A stretch of 64,000 bases of DNA, taken from positions 682,001-746,000 of the forward strand of contig VRMN01000008.1 of the NCBI GenBank assembly GCA_008690995.1. Direction: 5' to 3'. Shown one piece after another: positions 8,897-18,836 of the stretch. The notes below the pieces were generated by a model, which saw nothing but the letters and a program-made list of their open reading frames with translations, ran no database searches and was not told the origin of the DNA. How positions within the stretch are numbered: the stretch's first letter is position 1; every line of letters begins with the position of its first letter. The DNA is from Porphyridium purpureum (taxonomy: Eukaryota; Rhodophyta; Bangiophyceae; Porphyridiales; Porphyridiaceae). The position numbers were made by a program, and so were the translations under genes.

Positions 8897-11800
8897 ATGA
8901 GGTTTACTCTGGGCATCTCGCAGCGCGTGGAAGCGCGCGTGCGACATGTCAAGCTGGCGCTGCAGGTGGGCGTGCTGGGTGGCCTCGTCGGCGCACTTCC
9001 GGTGCTGCTGGCCGGCAGCGGCTGCTGCCGAGACTCGATCGGCGGCTGGATTGGCGCATGCTGGGCCCCGCTGTTGACGCTGATCGGCGCGACCCGTTTT
9101 GCTCCAAATTACACGCTTGGTGGGCGCATGAGCGGCGCCGCGGCGACTCTGGCCGGGAGTCTAGCGAGCGATGTGCTGGGCGCCACGCTGTACTCGATTG
9201 TCGCAGGCATCTTTGGCTTCTCTGGCCTGGCTTACATGATCGTGATGAGCGTGGCCATGCTTCTGTGCTTGATTCCCATCACTGTTTTGCGCTCGTGGAG
9301 CGAGATTGCGGGTGTCACACGGGCCTTTGGCACGCTCGTGTCGTTCATGTTTCCCGGAATGATCCTCACCACCGACTTGCGCGTGCGCCGCTTGTTTGGC
9401 ACCGAGACTGGCGCCTCCAGCGGCTCGTACATTATTGCGTGGGAATCAACCAGCGACGTCGTAGTCGAGGCATGGAAAGTCGCTGCCTGGCGCATGCTGT
9501 CGGGGCTTTGGGCCGCCGCTGCCATCGTCGGCGTTTCCATGTTCTTGTTTCCGCTCCTCAGTTCAGAGGCATTGGTACGACATGTAGACCGGTTCATGCT
9601 ACAAAGCATGGACGCTAGACTAGGAGCATTGCTTTCGACCCTGCTGGACGAGTCGGAAGAAGTGCCTTTGCATGCGCAACAACACGGCCACGAGCTTCAA
9701 GAAGGAGCAGCCAACGAGTCCACGCCGAACCGTAGTAGGACGGACAGGTTCTTTCAGAGCACAAGTTTCAGCCTATTTGAGTCTCGCTCGATGGACAATG
9801 ATTCCGGCGTGAATGTACACGCGCCCAATGACGCGCAGAAAGACAAGAGCCACCGCAGACTGTCATGGCAGCTAACGCCGACTTTCGGGGAACTGAAAGA
9901 TTTTTCAGAGTGTGGCAAGACCTCAGCCCTTGGCGGCCGTGGAAGCAGGATCCCAAGGTCCAGGTCTCAAGAACCACTGCAAAGTGTGGACTCACTTATG
10001 CTCCCTGCCGAAGACCCTGTTTCACCAAGTAGTCTGCACCGAAGACGTTCGTCCATGGATGCTGCCATCGAGCGCATGAAAAAAGATCTTCAGCGCAAGG
10101 GCAAAAGCCCGTACATGATACATCGTGATGGTAGCGAAAGTGGTGGCCATGGTGATGCAGATGTGCCTGAAGAAGAAGACGAAGTCGACGGCGGCTGGAT
10201 CGGCGCGGTTCCAGAGCGGCGTTCCAAGTGGCTCGGGATGCACCCTTTGGCTCTCGCTCGCGACAGCGACGGTCGTGCGTGCCTCCTGGAGTCCGAGACA
10301 TTGTGCAACACAATGAGTTGGGAGCCATCAGCGTACACAAAAGGTGCAGCCGAGCTGTGGGGTAATGTTATTCGCGTTCTGCACAGTCTACTCTACAACA
10401 TGCAGTGCTTGCAGTTGTGCATCGATGGCGCAAATGGGCGCCGATTTGGGCGTAAGACACTGTGTCAGCTGCTGACGCCGGACGCGCGCAATCTACACCG
10501 GAAGTTCTGCGCGTTGCTTGTAGCCCATCTGGAGAGATGCCGACGTTTGGTTCCGCTCATGGCGTTGAAGCTGCCGCTCGTGGAACTGCAGCCTGCGGAG
10601 CGTCCGCGCACGTGCCGCTTGTCCACGCGCATCGAGGACGAGGAATTTGAGGTTTTTGAGCTGCTTGAAGCGCTGCTACCCCCGGACCAGCATTCAGAAG
10701 CCGCACCGGGAAGTATGCCTGGAGACGCACAAGAAGCATTCCCAAAGCTTCCTAAACAAAGGCAGCACGCTGCTGCGTACGTTCGTCGCTCTCTCTTTAT
10801 TTATTTTGAGACATTGTCCGGAGCGCAATCGAAGCTATCCGCCTCGCGCGCCGGTGAAATGCGCGCTCTTTATTACCTCTTGGTCATGATTCACTCGATC
10901 TATACGGATTTGCAGCTGCTCGATGAAGCCGTGGACGCGTTCGGTATTGAGCAAGAAATGTACATAATCACCCGAAGCCGTGCTTCTCCGTCGAACCAGC
11001 AGCGTTCTTCGTGCATGGGGACTCGCGCAAGGGATCACAGTCGCATGGCCGACTGGTTTGGTGAACGTATGCAGCATGATTGTGAAATCTTGTTTCGATG
11101 GCTCATGACGCGAGCCTCACTTGTGCAACAAGCGTGGCGCCGTTTCATTCTTCGCGCGACCGTATGGGAGTACCTGGTTACGGTGCAAAAGGCGGTGAAG
11201 AAATTCCGGGCTGGCCGCTCTGACATGTCGCGTGCGCAGGTATCCGATGACTTGAAATACGGCGTGAAGTTGTGGGTTGCGCTGTGGGGCTCCTGGATGC
11301 TGTGCTTTTGGTTGCAGCCGCTGGAAGCGTTCCAAAGTTACAGCTTGCAATGGGTGCAAACGGCGGTGGCGATTGTCTTTTTGCCTCAGGTCGACGCATC
11401 GTTGTCGCTGGGGGTGCAGCGTTTGGCAGGTACTGTTCTCGGGGGCACGCTGGGTTACTTGGTGATGCTCAATCACACTGTGGCCACATCTGCACTGCTT
11501 GTGGGAATGCTGACTTTCTGGATTTCGGGGGCGTGTGGGTATTGCTTCTACGTGGTGGCACCGTCCAAGCAATATGGGCTTGTGCTGTTTCTTCTGACAT
11601 ACACCATCGTGGTATTTTGCCAGTTTGACGGCGTGGCGGCCGGCACATTTTCGTTTGCGCTACAGCGCACCGTCCTCAATGTGATCGGAATCTTGATTGC
11701 GCTGGGCGTGAATGGCGCGGTTTGGCCTCGCTTTGCCACCGATGCGGTGCGGATGAACGTTGTGTCGGCGACCTTGGCGTCCTTGAAATGGGCTCGCGCT

Positions 11801-12559
11801 GGATACCGTCTCCTTCGCACCGCAGCACAGGAAGCTGCGACCAGTAAAGCGAGCGGCACAACCAGTACCCGAACACAGACGAGTGCTGGGACTGTGGGCA
11901 CAAGTAGCCTGCCCGATTTGTCGGATATCCAGAAAATGCTGGATACGTGCCAGACTACGATGCAGAAGGACCTGAGTGCGATTTCGAGCCATTTACTGCG
12001 AGTTTCTATTGCGGCATGTCAGATGTTTGTAAGCTTGCACGGAATGCGAAGGTGTTTGACGCGCCTCCCGGTCGTTACTGGTCAGTACCATGGCAGCGAC
12101 TATGTAGCCTACTGGCATTACATGGAGACTGAGCAGGAGCACTGCATCATGGCAGCAGAAAAGGTACTTCTCGCTGTTGAGTGTGTTCTGGACACTTTGG
12201 TTTATTCGTCTGCCCCAGTAACATTTCGGCGAGTGGCGCTCGGTTGCAACTTTGACGAAGCCATCTCAGACAGCATCATCGATTTGGAGATGGCGCTGTC
12301 TGAGCTTGAGATTAGCCGCGAGCACTTCCGCGAGCGCTTCCTCGCGCGTCGCAAGGAGCTAATGGAACCCATTTTACGCGGACGCGGCACGGTCGCGGAG
12401 CACCTCCTCCGGTTCCACCCGGACGACTTTGTGCGTTTTAACAGCTTCTTCTTCTCTTACGTTACGTTCTTGAACAAGCTGACCCTGACGGGCGTGACTG
12501 TTGCAGTCGACGCGCAGAGCAGTCTTGCACGCATACGTGAAGCAAGCTGCTGGTCGTAG
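8897..12559 (+). CDS. FUSC / aromatic-acid-exporter-like membrane protein
   Basis: 1,220 residues from ATG 8897, one exon. Two membrane blocks flank a large cytoplasmic part. Block 1 (about residues 20-220) starts LALQVGVLGGLVGALPVLLAG and has about six hydrophobic helices. Block 2 (about 785-945) starts LKYGVKLWVALWGSWML and includes QRLAGTVLGGTLGYLVML and QRTVLNVIGILIALGVNGAVWPR, the R-x-x-G-T-x-x-G signature of FUSC_2/ALMT-like transporters. The Ser-rich linker (~245-480) contains acidic runs. The C-terminal ~250 residues are helical and soluble. The fold is shared by plant ALMT anion channels, bacterial AaeB efflux pumps and fungal Brefeldin-sensitivity-type proteins, so it probably exports or conducts organic anions at a membrane; the substrate cannot be read from sequence. 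Confidence 0.75.
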   Translation: MRFTLGISQRVEARVRHVKLALQVGVLGGLVGALPVLLAGSGCCRDSIGGWIGACWAPLLTLIGATRFAPNYTLGGRMSGAAATLAGSLASDVLGATLYSIVAGIFGFSGLAYMIVMSVAMLLCLIPITVLRSWSEIAGVTRAFGTLVSFMFPGMILTTDLRVRRLFGTETGASSGSYIIAWESTSDVVVEAWKVAAWRMLSGLWAAAAIVGVSMFLFPLLSSEALVRHVDRFMLQSMDARLGALLSTLLDESEEVPLHAQQHGHELQEGAANESTPNRSRTDRFFQSTSFSLFESRSMDNDSGVNVHAPNDAQKDKSHRRLSWQLTPTFGELKDFSECGKTSALGGRGSRIPRSRSQEPLQSVDSLMLPAEDPVSPSSLHRRRSSMDAAIERMKKDLQRKGKSPYMIHRDGSESGGHGDADVPEEEDEVDGGWIGAVPERRSKWLGMHPLALARDSDGRACLLESETLCNTMSWEPSAYTKGAAELWGNVIRVLHSLLYNMQCLQLCIDGANGRRFGRKTLCQLLTPDARNLHRKFCALLVAHLERCRRLVPLMALKLPLVELQPAERPRTCRLSTRIEDEEFEVFELLEALLPPDQHSEAAPGSMPGDAQEAFPKLPKQRQHAAAYVRRSLFIYFETLSGAQSKLSASRAGEMRALYYLLVMIHSIYTDLQLLDEAVDAFGIEQEMYIITRSRASPSNQQRSSCMGTRARDHSRMADWFGERMQHDCEILFRWLMTRASLVQQAWRRFILRATVWEYLVTVQKAVKKFRAGRSDMSRAQVSDDLKYGVKLWVALWGSWMLCFWLQPLEAFQSYSLQWVQTAVAIVFLPQVDASLSLGVQRLAGTVLGGTLGYLVMLNHTVATSALLVGMLTFWISGACGYCFYVVAPSKQYGLVLFLLTYTIVVFCQFDGVAAGTFSFALQRTVLNVIGILIALGVNGAVWPRFATDAVRMNVVSATLASLKWARAGYRLLRTAAQEAATSKASGTTSTRTQTSAGTVGTSSLPDLSDIQKMLDTCQTTMQKDLSAISSHLLRVSIAACQMFVSLHGMRRCLTRLPVVTGQYHGSDYVAYWHYMETEQEHCIMAAEKVLLAVECVLDTLVYSSAPVTFRRVALGCNFDEAISDSIIDLEMALSELEISREHFRERFLARRKELMEPILRGRGTVAEHLLRFHPDDFVRFNSFFFSYVTFLNKLTLTGVTVAVDAQSSLARIREASCWS

Positions 12560-13439
12560 CCACTTTTATGAACGGCGGTTGCGGCAGAACACCCTAGAAT
12601 CTTTAAGAGGGCGAGCGAACGAAGAATGGTGCAACTTGGCAAGGTAGGACAACAGGAAGCCTGCTCTTATGTTGTGCGTTCCTTTATCGCACGCGGTGGT
12701 GGTGTTTCTTGTGTTTGGTTCCTTGTTTTTATACATGTCCATATCCACGTCGTCGGTATCCAAGTCGGATTCGATGGTGTGAAAATGCGCACGAGCCAAA
12801 CATACTCGCTCCGGGATGGTCTTCCAGATTCGGCCTTCACTTGAGCATTACACAAATAAGCTGATGCAGGTTGTTCCACCGATGCGCAGCACATTGCACG
12901 GTACTGCTTTGATGGGGTTTCTGTCGTTTTGCATCTCATTCAGCGTTGTGGCGCTGATATGGTGCAATAGCTCGATCGCTGCAGTCGGGTTTAGGATGCT
13001 TAACATGACGAAGCAGACTACCGTGGCGTGCACGAAGCGGCTAGGCCAGGCATGACGGAGCTCGCCGAACACGAACAGTGGCTGAGTGTTTCTTCACCCC
13101 TTGCAAACGTTTACGCCACGGAAATGATTGACAAGTCACTGCTGGCGGTGCCGCTTTGGCGCTTGCCCCGTATGGCAAGCTCATTCCGCTCGCACTTTCC
13201 ACCAAAGAGCAGGCTTAAACGCTGGAGAATGAACTGGCGCGTTTACGCCGTCGAGATCGGAAGCAAACTGGCGTCAAATTCGGCTTTTATGTGTGTCAGT
13301 TATTAGTTTTGCACGCATCATGCTTCACCAGGGTCCGCGACAAGTGGACCTAGGCCGGAAGGTGCCAAAATTTTCTACTTTCTAAACTACGCTGCGCCGA
13401 GTCTGACTCTGATCGCGGGGAAAGGCAAAAAGGACGACT

Positions 13440-13655
13440 CCATCCCGCGCGGTTGTCACGGCGCCGTGTGCGCCACAGTGAGCGGACGTGCGGCCGGCGT
13501 GTGCAGACCATGCAGCACGGAGCCGAAGCACACGCTAATACCACGCGCGCAGCGACCCGCGGCCCTCTTGCACGCCGTGACCTCCTCCGTGTGGATCCTG
13601 CGGCGCACCTGCCACACCGCATCGTGCCCAACCCGTCCTGCAACCATCTTGCCTG
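13440..13655 (+). repeat. Diverged direct repeat, copy B
   Basis: Second copy of the sequence at 7760-7965, in the same orientation. The pair brackets the FUSC gene. Similarity is strongest from 13550 to 13645 and weakens toward both ends. Confidence 0.5.
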
Positions 13656-13843
13656 TTTGATGAACTGAGCGTCGCGCTCCCTTGTTGCTGTCCTAAATCT
13701 GCTCTTTGCTCTGTGCTCTGTGCACTCTTGCTCTTTGATCTCCTGTTGTAGAATCGCTGGTCTCCTACTTTCCTCCTGCTTGCTGTGCCCCTGCTCTTAC
13801 CACAGCGCCCCCGCCGTTGCCAGCGCGCCGTGCCGAGCGTGCT

Positions 13844-13849
13844 TATATA
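13844..13849 (+). promoter_or_regulatory. TATATA element
   Basis: GCTTATATAGACC sits ~40 bp upstream of ATG 13890, which opens a 197-codon Arg-rich frame. Spacing suits a core promoter, but no convincing gene follows, so it could drive a non-coding RNA. Confidence 0.3.
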
Positions 13850-15754
13850 GACCGGGCATCACCGCCGGGCGCGCGGTCCTCGCATTCCCATGACGCGACG
13901 ACATGCACGGCGCGCGCACCTTCCATCCCGCTCACACCCCGCGCTAAACGCTCTATTCGCAGCAGCATCCCCATCCCCCCGCTGTCCCTCCCCCCCTCTT
14001 CGCCTCTGCTCCCCCGCGCCTCCGGCACGCATAGCGCTAAACGGTTTAAACCGGGTGCCACGCAGGCGCCGCCGCCTAAACACTGCGTTCGCGGCTTACA
14101 CCCGCACCGGCGCTCACTGCCTTTCGCTATGTCGTTTAAAATCACTCCCAACCCTCCTCCGCATCCCCGCCCGGATTCGTTTTTTTTGTCCATTTCGCTT
14201 TAATTGTTGTCAACAGCCATCACTGCAAATGTTCCTAGCAGAATCATCGTTTCTACTCATACGGTGTACATCCATGCACCCGCTCCGGCTCCTCATCACA
14301 ACTCATGGATCACGTAGATACGATGCGAACCGTCGTCTGCTCAAAGTTCTAAAAATAATAAGGAATATCATAAAACAGGCACAAACCGTGATGATGAAAG
14401 TGAAGGAGTCTTGCCGCATGACACGCAGGGAGTGTACTCGCGCGGGGGTGGCGCGCGGTTTACATCCATGCGGCAGGCAGTGAGCCGCGGCGGTTGCCGC
14501 AGACGGTTCTGGAAGCGGGAGATGTGTACGCACGAGCGGTGCGCTCAGGGTCTGGCGCGGTGACAGGTGCCGCGTCGACTCGGAAGCTCGCGCGCGTGGT
14601 TATCCGGAATGCGGCGCCGTCGCAGGTGCAGCAGCTCGCTTCAGCGCGGACGAAATCTGTCGTCATTCCTTTCGGCACGCGAAGCTTGGCGACAGGCTTG
14701 TCCAGTTCCTTATGGATACCCTCCTGCCGCGCAATAGCGCGGGACCACGAGGAGCTGTTGCACTTGCTCTGAGATGAAGTTTGAGTTTCAATACACAGCG
14801 GGCTGCATGTTGCACATGCGCAGCGATGTGCGCGGTGTCTTGCACGGGCTCCGTGAGCTGCACATTAGGCCAGCAGTCCGCCCTACGATTTAATACATTG
14901 ACGTCCCTGTTTCGTACCCGCATGAAGCGCGCCTGTCAGTTGCAAGCTATATCTCGCGCCTCGGTAACTCTGCGCGTGGCGTAGCATAGCTTCCTTTCAA
15001 TCTTGGCGCACGACAATGCTTGCTTGTCTCGTGGCCCAAAGCGTCACGCTGTCGCGCACCAAATGCGCACCACCGTCAGAACACGCGCACTGGCGCATCC
15101 CCCAAAAGAGTCGCGCCACAACTTTCACAGTTGAGCCGCTGCAGGGGCCGTGACACAGCAGCCATTTCACACATTTAATCTGAGCCGTGGAGGTCACCGA
15201 CTTGCGAGCAAATTTGTGGGCGGCGCAATGTCAGTTCATCGGTTTATTGGTCCAGCGGAACACGACGGCATGTGTCATGCCCACAAGCGCCTGACCCACC
15301 TGGTGGGATGCGTTGCCCAAGCAGCTGGCCGTGGTCCTCATGTACGAGCATGATGTCTGTCCCGCTGGCCGCGCCTGCAGAGTCCAGCATGAGCTGCCGT
15401 CGTGGTCGCCAAATCCGCGCCAAGACCGCGCGGCAAATGGCGTGCCGTGGCGCGTGCCGCTTCAGGCCGCGGCTGGTGCTCGAGAATGGCCGGGCCGGTG
15501 GTCAGACCCTCTGTGCATTCGACGAACAGCCGCGGCGGTCCGCTGAACGGCACTTGCGCCAGCTCATGCCACCGCGCTCGCACTCCTTTCGCGCGGCGTG
15601 ACGCGGGTAGTCGCTTGGCACCCGAGCTGTACCGTCGCGTTCAGTAGTGTACATCGTTTTCACATCGGGTTGCGCGACAGGGCGCGCCAGCAAGAGACAG
15701 AGAAACAGACAGACAGACAAAGACGGACGCGCCGGCTGTCGCCATGCGGCAAGA

Positions 15755-17557
15755 ATGCGTCGTTCAGCAAGCCGGAATGTGGCAGGCACATACTCTCATC
15801 CTGGCGCCGCCGCTGGATCTGGAGCTGGAGCGGGAGCGGGCGCGGCAGGCCCGAACGGCCTGCTTCCAGCGCAGCACAAGGCGGACGCGGTGTCTGACAC
15901 GTTGTTGCGCGTGCTGATGCAAACGGCGGGCTCGTCGATGCATAGCAGTACGATGAGCATGAGCCGCGCAGGGTCGTCGGTGGATAGCGCTGCGCGCGTG
16001 CTGTGGGCGCGTAGTGGGTCCGGCGGTGGCATGCAGGGCCAGCAGCTGCCGCCTTGCGAGAGCGCAGGCGCAACCGCAGCGAGCTTCAAAGCCAAGCTGT
16101 ACATTAGGTTTGTGACACCACAAAGCCGCCACGGCATCTTGGACGAAATTCAGATGAATAAGGATCAAGATGATATGCAACCTCTGACGCTGGAGCGGCC
16201 ACGCTCAAGCGCGGCGCCCTCGGAAGCGTCACAGACTTCTGGTGGTGCGAACGCGTGGCAGTTTTTGCTCGAGCGAGAAGCTCCGGAAATCGAAGGCTTT
16301 GTGCTGTTCACGTTTGTCTTGCCCGTCGGGTTTTACGAAACGCGAGAGTTTAAAGTCACGCTGTACGATCGCGGAAAGTACATAGGCTGCGCAGAGTGCG
16401 GCTTTGCATGGATTCGGATCGCCGACATTGGTGTGGAACGGCCAGTCATACCTCCCACTCGGAAGGAGCAAGCGCAGCAGCAACTCACGCCTGCGGAGCC
16501 CGCGGCGTCGAAGCGAGGCAGCCGGCAGCAGCCGTTCGCGCAGCAAGGCAAGCAAGGTTCCGGGTCGTCGCTGTCGCCTCTTCCGCACTCCGTCACGTTT
16601 TCGGTGGAGGACATTGCGAGAGCAGCAAGTTCGCTGAATTTTTGCGTCAGTTGTCGCTTCGCCAAGCAGATGAACTGGCCGTATGGCTCGCCGGCCCCGT
16701 TCCTGGTGCTCTACCGAGCGACAGCAGATCACCACTGGGTGCCGATCTACCGCTCAGAGGTGCGTTTTCGCATCGGATTGCGCGGGAAGTACGTGCTCAA
16801 GAATTTTGCCGTTGACATGTTTGCGCTCTGTGAGTACGAGCCCACGCAAAAGATTCGCATGGAGTTTTTCCACTTTACCAGTCAGGATCGCGCACCCATA
16901 CTGCTGGCGTACTCAGAATTTACAGTTCTGCGGTTGCAGACCGCTTCGCACTCGGAGGCGCTCGACATACGCGAGAACGTGATGCCGTCGTGCTTGATTG
17001 ACGCATCTTTCCAGTTGGAAAAGCGCTCAGATGAATCTGAACGCCGCCCCAACACATACTACCTAGAGGCGAGCTTCTTGCCCAAGGGTACATCATCATC
17101 GGTGTTTTTCGATGTTTCTGTGACACTGCACTCCGAGCTGTCGGTCTTTGCGGGCGCCAAGCTTTCGTTCTCGATCAGCAAGGCGCAGGGAACACCTCCA
17201 TCGGTGGCAAACCCGATGTGGGTCGAATTGTACAGGTCAGAGATGCTCAAGCCGGACCGTCGCAACGAGTTTCTCGTTCGCTTCGAAGTGGTCAAGCTCA
17301 CGCGTTCGGGCCTGTCTGCGGATCAATTGCTGCGCTTTGACTGGTACGCGTGCCGCAACAGCTGGTCCCGCAGGCGCATAGGTGCGTCTGAAATATCCTT
17401 GTCTTCGATGCGGCTACTAAGCCAAGGGTCTGGGATCAAAATCGACGTGGTGCCTGAGCTGGTACCACCGCTAGGCGGACGCCTGGTCCTACACCGGATG
17501 GAGGAGACAGTAACATCCAATTTTTTTGCCATTCAGCTCGAGCTCGGTGACCTGTAA
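15755..17557 (+). CDS. Tandem C2-domain protein, copine-like without vWA domain
   Basis: 600 residues from ATG 15755 (upstream in-frame codons reach only a GTG). A Gly/Ala-rich head (~20-45) precedes three C2-like beta-sandwiches. C2-A spans ~110-235 (FKAKLYIRFV ... FKVTLYDRGKYIGCAECGF). C2-B (~285-405) is the clearest: VEDIARAASSLNFCVSCR ... SPAPFLVLYRA ... WVPIYRSEVRF, mirroring copine C2B text (SDPFLxLYR, W-P-V-Y-x-TE). C2-C is at ~430-600. Copines bind phospholipids with calcium, but the usual Asp ligands are mostly missing here, so calcium-independent membrane or protein binding is likely (inference). The copine vWA domain is absent. AATAAA lies at 17596, 39 nt after the stop codon. Confidence 0.65.
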   Translation: MRRSASRNVAGTYSHPGAAAGSGAGAGAGAAGPNGLLPAQHKADAVSDTLLRVLMQTAGSSMHSSTMSMSRAGSSVDSAARVLWARSGSGGGMQGQQLPPCESAGATAASFKAKLYIRFVTPQSRHGILDEIQMNKDQDDMQPLTLERPRSSAAPSEASQTSGGANAWQFLLEREAPEIEGFVLFTFVLPVGFYETREFKVTLYDRGKYIGCAECGFAWIRIADIGVERPVIPPTRKEQAQQQLTPAEPAASKRGSRQQPFAQQGKQGSGSSLSPLPHSVTFSVEDIARAASSLNFCVSCRFAKQMNWPYGSPAPFLVLYRATADHHWVPIYRSEVRFRIGLRGKYVLKNFAVDMFALCEYEPTQKIRMEFFHFTSQDRAPILLAYSEFTVLRLQTASHSEALDIRENVMPSCLIDASFQLEKRSDESERRPNTYYLEASFLPKGTSSSVFFDVSVTLHSELSVFAGAKLSFSISKAQGTPPSVANPMWVELYRSEMLKPDRRNEFLVRFEVVKLTRSGLSADQLLRFDWYACRNSWSRRRIGASEISLSSMRLLSQGSGIKIDVVPELVPPLGGRLVLHRMEETVTSNFFAIQLELGDL

Positions 17558-17689
17558 TGGTTGCGTCGGTTTCTAGGTAAGTTATGGTTTCACAGAATAA
17601 AGAGATAAGCACACAAGTATCCTTCGCGCATAAGTGCGTGCAGCTGTCGTACGAGCCTTTCTGGTCTGCGCATAGTCCATCATCAAATG

Positions 17690-18016
17690 TCACTCCAACG
17701 CGCCACGCTTGATGGCTACCGCTTGCTCTGCGGAGAGAGGCGCGTCTTTCGAATTTTGCAGGTCTGCCAGAAACTCCTCGTCGTCCAGATGATACAGCTC
17801 GCGCAGACGAGCCTGGCCCTCCGGCGTGTTGGCCATCCTTGCCCGCTCAGACGCGCCCGTCCACTCCATGATCTTCAGCCCGCACACAAACGGCACAGCC
17901 ACATACATGCTGACCGTCAAGTAGTAGGCGTACTTGTTCCGAATCGGAATCCGAAAGTTGTGGATGCGATGTTTCAGCCGCTCGTGCGCGTCGCGCAGGT
18001 CTCGCAGCCTCTGCAT
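17690..18016 (-). CDS. Small single-pass membrane protein, unknown
   Basis: 108 residues from ATG 18016. A basic amphipathic N-terminus (RLRDLRDAHERLKHRIHNFRIPIRNK) leads into one hydrophobic segment (YYLTVSMYVAVPFVCGLKIM, ~35-54), then a charged tail ending with LDDEEFLADLQ. Such a layout fits a small mitochondrial or plastid inner-membrane assembly factor, but no family is recognised. The reading frame stays open upstream to 18280 without an ATG. Convergent with the C2 gene and divergent from the next gene 145 bp away, a compact arrangement that favours a real gene. Confidence 0.5.
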   Translation of the reverse strand: MQRLRDLRDAHERLKHRIHNFRIPIRNKYAYYLTVSMYVAVPFVCGLKIMEWTGASERARMANTPEGQARLRELYHLDDEEFLADLQNSKDAPLSAEQAVAIKRGALE

Positions 18017-18161
18017 CGCTCGTTCTCTCCTGGACCAGCAGCCCCTTTTGCGGCTGGAACTTTCTCCTTCTTCTTCCTTGTGGCAGGTGGATGCTGGCAC
18101 GACCGTGGAATGGGGAAGCAGGACGCAAACAACATTCCGTGGACGATAAGCACGAAGCGGG

Positions 18162-18836
18162 ATGGCGGACGAAGAAGACGATGAAACAGGAGGGCACGTA
18201 GACGCCGCGGTAAGTGCGCGGCTGCACTCGCCGCGCGCACCGGACGCGGAAAGCCGGAGGATGCCGGCGAACGGCGGCACGAGCAGCCTGTTCTTGAGAA
18301 TTGAAATTCAGCGCGAAGCGTCATTCGCGTCTCAGTCGTCGCACGGCGAAACGCACGCGGGAACTAGTCGGTTAAGCGGTGCACAGTACGGCAAATTACG
18401 GAGCCGCGGTACTTCATACAAGAGCGAGAGCGGCTCGTGCCGTGAGCTGCGCGAGGCCGCAGAGCAGCGCTGGTCGCCAAGAATGTCCGAGTCGGAAGCG
18501 GCGGAGGATGCGAGGCAAGGGGGCTCACCGCGAGAAGTCTCTGCATCTTATTCGATGCGCACGCTCATTGATGCCACACAGAATGATGACGCGGGCGCAG
18601 CTAGTCCGCTCAACATTTCGCTGGGAGCGAAAGGATCGATTAAAGGCTTTTTGCTTGACCGTTTCACTGGCGGCAAGTCCAAAAGCCAGAAACAAAGTAA
18701 CGTATCTGTGGAGCAGAGCGAGAATGCGTACGCTCAAATGGACAGGCCTCTTTTGTCGCGCGCCGACCGGGGCGTAGCAGAGTGTCCGACGGGCACGGAG
18801 GCACAGCTGACGGCACGTCTGCGCGAAGACGCGTGA
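18162..18836 (+). CDS. Hypothetical Ser/Arg/Glu-rich protein
   Basis: 224 residues from ATG 18162. It starts with an acidic MADEEDDE and is polar and low-complexity throughout, with many SxE/SR dipeptides that could be kinase sites. The only ordered-looking piece is LNISLGAKGSIKGFLLDRFTGG (~145-168). No domain recognised. It shares a 145-bp divergent promoter with the small membrane protein gene. Probably coding, possibly a disordered regulatory protein. Confidence 0.45.
   Translation: MADEEDDETGGHVDAAVSARLHSPRAPDAESRRMPANGGTSSLFLRIEIQREASFASQSSHGETHAGTSRLSGAQYGKLRSRGTSYKSESGSCRELREAAEQRWSPRMSESEAAEDARQGGSPREVSASYSMRTLIDATQNDDAGAASPLNISLGAKGSIKGFLLDRFTGGKSKSQKQSNVSVEQSENAYAQMDRPLLSRADRGVAECPTGTEAQLTARLREDA

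Larger units (their letters stand above)
12560..15754. other. 3.2-kb gene-poor region
   Basis: Contains copy B of the direct repeat (13440-13655), a TATA-type element at 13844, a C-rich block (13920-14130) and a strong polypyrimidine-AG junction (T8 run near 14180, then TTGTTGTCAACAG ending ~14217) that looks like a 3' splice site. Small frames that could be coding but match nothing: ATG 12816 to 13055 (79 aa, one hydrophobic stretch GFLSFCISFSVVALIW), ATG 13890 to 14483 (197 aa, Arg-rich), and a 39-codon frame from ATG 14774. None is supported well enough to call. It may hold an intron-containing or non-coding transcript. Confidence 0.35.
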
